Below, one piece after another: positions 7,511-9,881 of a DNA stretch of 9,881 nt. The stretch covers positions 1 through 9,881 of the forward strand of contig CALFWJ010000143.1 in NCBI GenBank assembly GCA_937928525.1, read 5' to 3'. The notes under the pieces were generated by a model. It saw only the letters and a list, made by a program, of their open reading frames with translations. It was not told where the DNA came from and did no database searches. Made by a program: the position numbers and the translations under genes. The stretch comes from an uncultured Alphaproteobacteria bacterium. GTDB lineage: Bacteria > Pseudomonadota > Alphaproteobacteria > UBA2136 > UBA6156. Position 1 is the first letter of the stretch, and the number at the start of each line of letters is the position of its first letter.

Positions 7511-7540
7511 AAAAACCGCCTCTAGATAGAGGCGGTTTTT
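7511..7540 (+). terminator. Strong intrinsic (rho-independent) terminator, possibly bidirectional
   Basis: A perfect 13-base inverted repeat: AAAAACCGCCTCT (7511-7523) and AGAGGCGGTTTTT (7528-7540) around a four-base loop. The GC-rich stem (CCGCCTCT/AGAGGCGG) is followed by a T run on the + strand, and the A run on the left gives the same geometry on the - strand. It begins two bases after the stop of the small gene, so it most simply ends that transcript. It lies just 25 bases before the fadD start. Confidence 0.88.
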
Positions 7541-7556
7541 GTTTGCAGCTTTGATT

Positions 7557-7561
7557 GAGGG
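7557..7561 (+). promoter_or_regulatory. Ribosome binding site that decides the fadD start
   Basis: GAGGG lies 4 bases before the ATG at 7566 and 16 bases before the next in-frame ATG at 7578. The spacing to 7566 is somewhat short but workable, and the spacing to 7578 is too long. The upstream in-frame TTG at 7539 lies inside the terminator and has no binding site, so it is not used here. Confidence 0.5.
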
Positions 7562-7565
7562 TGCT

Positions 7566-9269
7566 ATGCTTTTGAATATGAATAAAAAGAATAATATGCC
7601 TTGGTTGGCGGAATATCCGCCCCATATTGATGCTGCAACGCGGGCGCGGTTTAACCCCGTTCTTCAGCCTGTCCATTTACTGTTTGAAAATACCGTAGCA
7701 CGCACGCCAGATGCCCCTGCCCTAAGCTTTATGGGCCGCACACAAACTTATGCTGAACTTAATAATACTGTGCAGTATTTGGCTTGTGGGTTGCAAAAAA
7801 TGGGCGTTAAAAAGGGCGACCGCGTGGCGTTGGTTTTGCCTAATACGCCTTACTATGTGGCAGCTTATTATGCAGCGCTTAAGGTGGGTGCTACGGTGGT
7901 GAACACCAATCCGCTTTATACCGAAGATGAATTAAAGCATATTTTTAAAGACAGCAAACCCAAGCTTATTTTTACACTGGATGTGAACAGTATTGCGCCC
8001 AAAGTGGTGGCGGCGTGCCCTAACAAGACACGCATTATTTTATGCCCACTCGCGGCGGCACTACCGACTGTTAAGCGCGGCTTGTTCACTCTGCTTAAGT
8101 GGCGCGAAATATATAAAAACCACCACCTCAGTGTTTTTGATGATGTTTTACAGAATGCAGGCACCCCAAAAACAGTGGTGATAAAGCCAGAAGAAGACGT
8201 AGCGCTGCTGCAATATACGGGCGGTACAACAGGGCGGCCAAAGGGTGCGATGCTCACGCATGCGAATATTACGGCGCAGACGGCGCAAGTAGCCACTTGG
8301 TTAGGCCCACGCGAAAATGAAGAAGCGCATGTTTATGCGGCGGTGATTCCCTTCTTTCATGTGCTGGCAATGACGGCATGTTTGAATTTACCGATTTCGA
8401 CGGGAGCGCACATTGTGATGCTACCGCGGTTTGAAATGGTGCCACTGCTTAAGCTGATTATGCAGTACAAAGTGACTATTTTCCCGGCTGTACCGACTTT
8501 ATTTAAAGCAATTAACCATTATCCACGCCTGAAAAAATATGTACTCACCAGTTTGGAGTTTTGTATTAGCGGCGGTGCGCCTCTGCCCGCACGAACTAAG
8601 AAAAATTTTGAAGCATTAACAGGTGCCACGTTAGTAGAAGGATATGGTCTGACTGAGGCTTCACCTGTTTTGGCGTGCAACCCACCGCACAAGGTTGGAC
8701 CTGAAGTGAGTATTGGTTTGCCGTTACCTGGCACTAAGCTTTCCATTCGGGATCCTGAAAACACCAAAAAAGAAATAAAATTAGGCGATATTGGTGAAAT
8801 TTGCGGTCAGGGGCCGCAGATCATGAAAGGCTATTGGCAAAACGAGGATGCAACCAAAGAAACCATTCAGCACGGCTGGTTAAAAACAGGAGATTTAGGG
8901 CGCACCGACAAAACGGGATATTTTTACATCACAGACCGCTTAAAAGATGTGATTTTGGTGAACGGGTATAACGTTTATCCAACTCAGATTGAAACAGCAC
9001 TGTATAAGCTGGATGCGGTTGCTGACGCTTTAGTTATTGGCAAACTTGATGAGAAAAAAGGCGAAGTACCACATGCTTATGTGATGTTAAAAGCTGGCGT
9101 AGAGGTTGCTGAGAATGATATTCTTGACAGATTGAAGCAACACCTTAATCCACTAGAGCGTCCTGTGGCTGTTCACTTTAGAGATGAACTTCCTAAAACG
9201 TTAATTGGCAAACCTTGCCGCAAAACGCTCCGTGAAGAAGAATTGGCAAAAACGCCAGCCCACAAATAA
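7566..9269 (+). CDS. fadD: Long-chain fatty acid--CoA ligase (acyl-CoA synthetase, FadD type)
   Basis: Activates free fatty acids: fatty acid + ATP + CoA gives acyl-CoA + AMP + PPi, the entry step of beta-oxidation, at the cytoplasmic face of the inner membrane. From the ATG at 7566 the product has 567 residues, close to the usual length of about 560. ANL-superfamily motifs in order: YTGGTTGRPKG (217-227, ATP/phosphate loop), GYGLTEASP (359-367, adenine and acyl site), TGD (441-443), DRLKD (457-461, hinge), GYNVYP (467-472), and PKTLIGK with the C-terminal catalytic Lys549. All key residues are present, so it should be active. The start was chosen from the GAGGG ribosome binding site; ATG 7578 is the alternative. 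It is followed after 18 bases by a thiolase gene, so the two are probably co-transcribed. Exact chain-length preference cannot be read from sequence; a medium-chain ligase is possible but less likely. Confidence 0.92.
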   Translation: MLLNMNKKNNMPWLAEYPPHIDAATRARFNPVLQPVHLLFENTVARTPDAPALSFMGRTQTYAELNNTVQYLACGLQKMGVKKGDRVALVLPNTPYYVAAYYAALKVGATVVNTNPLYTEDELKHIFKDSKPKLIFTLDVNSIAPKVVAACPNKTRIILCPLAAALPTVKRGLFTLLKWREIYKNHHLSVFDDVLQNAGTPKTVVIKPEEDVALLQYTGGTTGRPKGAMLTHANITAQTAQVATWLGPRENEEAHVYAAVIPFFHVLAMTACLNLPISTGAHIVMLPRFEMVPLLKLIMQYKVTIFPAVPTLFKAINHYPRLKKYVLTSLEFCISGGAPLPARTKKNFEALTGATLVEGYGLTEASPVLACNPPHKVGPEVSIGLPLPGTKLSIRDPENTKKEIKLGDIGEICGQGPQIMKGYWQNEDATKETIQHGWLKTGDLGRTDKTGYFYITDRLKDVILVNGYNVYPTQIETALYKLDAVADALVIGKLDEKKGEVPHAYVMLKAGVEVAENDILDRLKQHLNPLERPVAVHFRDELPKTLIGKPCRKTLREEELAKTPAHK

Positions 9270-9275
9270 AAATAA

Positions 9276-9280
9276 AAAGG
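9276..9280 (+). promoter_or_regulatory. Ribosome binding site of the thiolase gene
   Basis: AAAGG ends 7 bases before the ATG at 9288, in the 18-base gap after fadD. The short gap leaves no room for a separate promoter and supports a shared transcript. Confidence 0.55.
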
Positions 9281-9287
9281 CCTTATT

Positions 9288-9881
9288 ATGTCTACTCCTG
9301 AAACTACTGCTGTTATTGTTGGTTACGCACGCACGCCGTTTACACCTGCCTATAGAGGTGACCTTAAAACCACCCGCGCAGACGATATGACCGCACAGGT
9401 CATTAAAGGCCTGATTAAAAAAACTAAGATTAAAACCGACGACATTGAAGACCTAATTTTAGGCTGTGCCTTCCCTGAAGGTGAACAAGGTTTTAACCCT
9501 GCGCGCCTCATTACCTTTTTGGCTGACCTGCCGCGCAGTGTTGGTGGCGTAACCCTTAACCGTTTTTGTGGCTCTTCGATGCAGTCGATTCATTACGCAG
9601 CCGGTAATATTGCTAGCGGTATGGGCGAGGTCTTTTTATGTGCAGGGATGGAGCAGATGTCTCATATCCCGATGTCTGGCTTTAACCCGATGCCAAACCC
9701 TGAACTTCAGGCCGCTATGCCTGCTGCCTACATGGGGATGGGTGAAACTGCTGAAAACGTAGTGAACAAATATAAAATTGATCGCGAAGACATGGATAAG
9801 TTTGCGTTTGATAGCCAACAAAAGGCAGCTAAAGCACAACGCGCTGGCGCATTTAAAGACGAGATTATTCCGACGTTTAAC
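9288..9881 (+). CDS. fadA: Acetyl-CoA acyltransferase (3-ketoacyl-CoA thiolase, FadA type), 3'-truncated by the window edge
   Basis: Catalyses thiolytic cleavage of 3-ketoacyl-CoA to acetyl-CoA and a shortened acyl-CoA, the last step of beta-oxidation. The first 198 codons are visible, about half of a typical thiolase of about 390 residues. The N-terminus reads AVIVGYARTPF (8-18). EQGFNPARL (66-74) and NRFCGSSMQ (91-99) follow, with Cys94 as the acyl-accepting nucleophile. GMEQMSHIPMS (120-130) takes the place of the usual GGxExMSxxP region, and FKDEIIP is at 189-195. The pattern resembles FadA more than a biosynthetic acetoacetyl-CoA thiolase, but the second Cys and His blocks that would complete the assignment lie outside the window. 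The coupling with fadD points to fatty-acid degradation, and a FadB-type multifunctional enzyme is the natural expectation downstream. Confidence 0.9.
   Translation, partial: MSTPETTAVIVGYARTPFTPAYRGDLKTTRADDMTAQVIKGLIKKTKIKTDDIEDLILGCAFPEGEQGFNPARLITFLADLPRSVGGVTLNRFCGSSMQSIHYAAGNIASGMGEVFLCAGMEQMSHIPMSGFNPMPNPELQAAMPAAYMGMGETAENVVNKYKIDREDMDKFAFDSQQKAAKAQRAGAFKDEIIPTFN

Noticed and set aside
7484..7511. Possible promoter TTGCGG ... TAGATA for fadD
   Set aside because: Only about three of six bases match consensus in each box; too weak to list as a feature, though mentioned in the terminator finding.
7539..7541. TTG as the start of fadD, giving 576 residues
   Set aside because: It lies in the T run of the terminator and has no ribosome binding site; the ATG at 7566 has GAGGG in front.
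7491..7676. Small - strand frame over the terminator and fadD start
   Set aside because: It spans the terminator hairpin and the start of fadD, and its translation looks random.
9205..9390. Short + strand frame bridging fadD and the thiolase
   Set aside because: It overlaps the conserved C-terminus of fadD (Lys549 region) and the N-terminus of the thiolase in another frame.
9568..9839. Short frames on both strands inside the thiolase (9568-9762 +, 9636-9839 -)
   Set aside because: The thiolase frame, with its active-site Cys94 and flanking motifs, fully explains this DNA.

Overview
The window reads as chromosomal DNA of a Gram-negative bacterium, most likely a proteobacterium. The two-partner-secretion (TPS) adhesin requires an outer membrane, and the fadD/fadA pair is of proteobacterial type. 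I suspect an alphaproteobacterium from the general look of the enzymes, but that is only an impression. Base composition is moderately AT-rich. All genes I can support lie on the + strand. I saw no tRNA, rRNA, CRISPR array, insertion sequence or att site.

Layout. (1) 1-4872: the 3' part of a very large FHA-like secreted exoprotein gene. It enters the window inside its N-terminal TPS domain and contains an ordered series of diverged internal repeats (1381-4197). (2) 4904-7222: a 772-residue fusion of a PlsC/PlsB-type glycerolipid acyltransferase, a roughly 250-residue helical linker region and a carboxylesterase/monoacylglycerol-lipase-like alpha/beta hydrolase. (3) 7223-7295: a short gap with a hairpin. 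(4) 7296-7508: a small cysteine-containing membrane protein with a good ribosome binding site. (5) 7511-7540: a strong intrinsic terminator. (6) 7566-9269: a long-chain acyl-CoA synthetase (fadD). (7) 9288 to the right edge: the first 198 codons of a thiolase (fadA-like), 18 bases after fadD.

How they may work together. fadD and the thiolase form an evident beta-oxidation operon that continues past the right edge. The upstream fusion enzyme could hydrolyse esters and release fatty acids, and could also transfer acyl groups to glycerolipids. The segment 4904-9881 can therefore be read as a lipid/fatty-acid turnover neighbourhood, although the terminator at 7511-7540 separates the fusion gene and the small gene from the fad genes. 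The exoprotein has no obvious metabolic link to these genes, but it sits only 31 bases upstream of the fusion gene. Nothing here proves a new system. The best leads are the fusion enzyme with its HX4E variant active site, the tight terminator-fadD junction, the small Cys-rich membrane protein and the long/short repeat code of the exoprotein.
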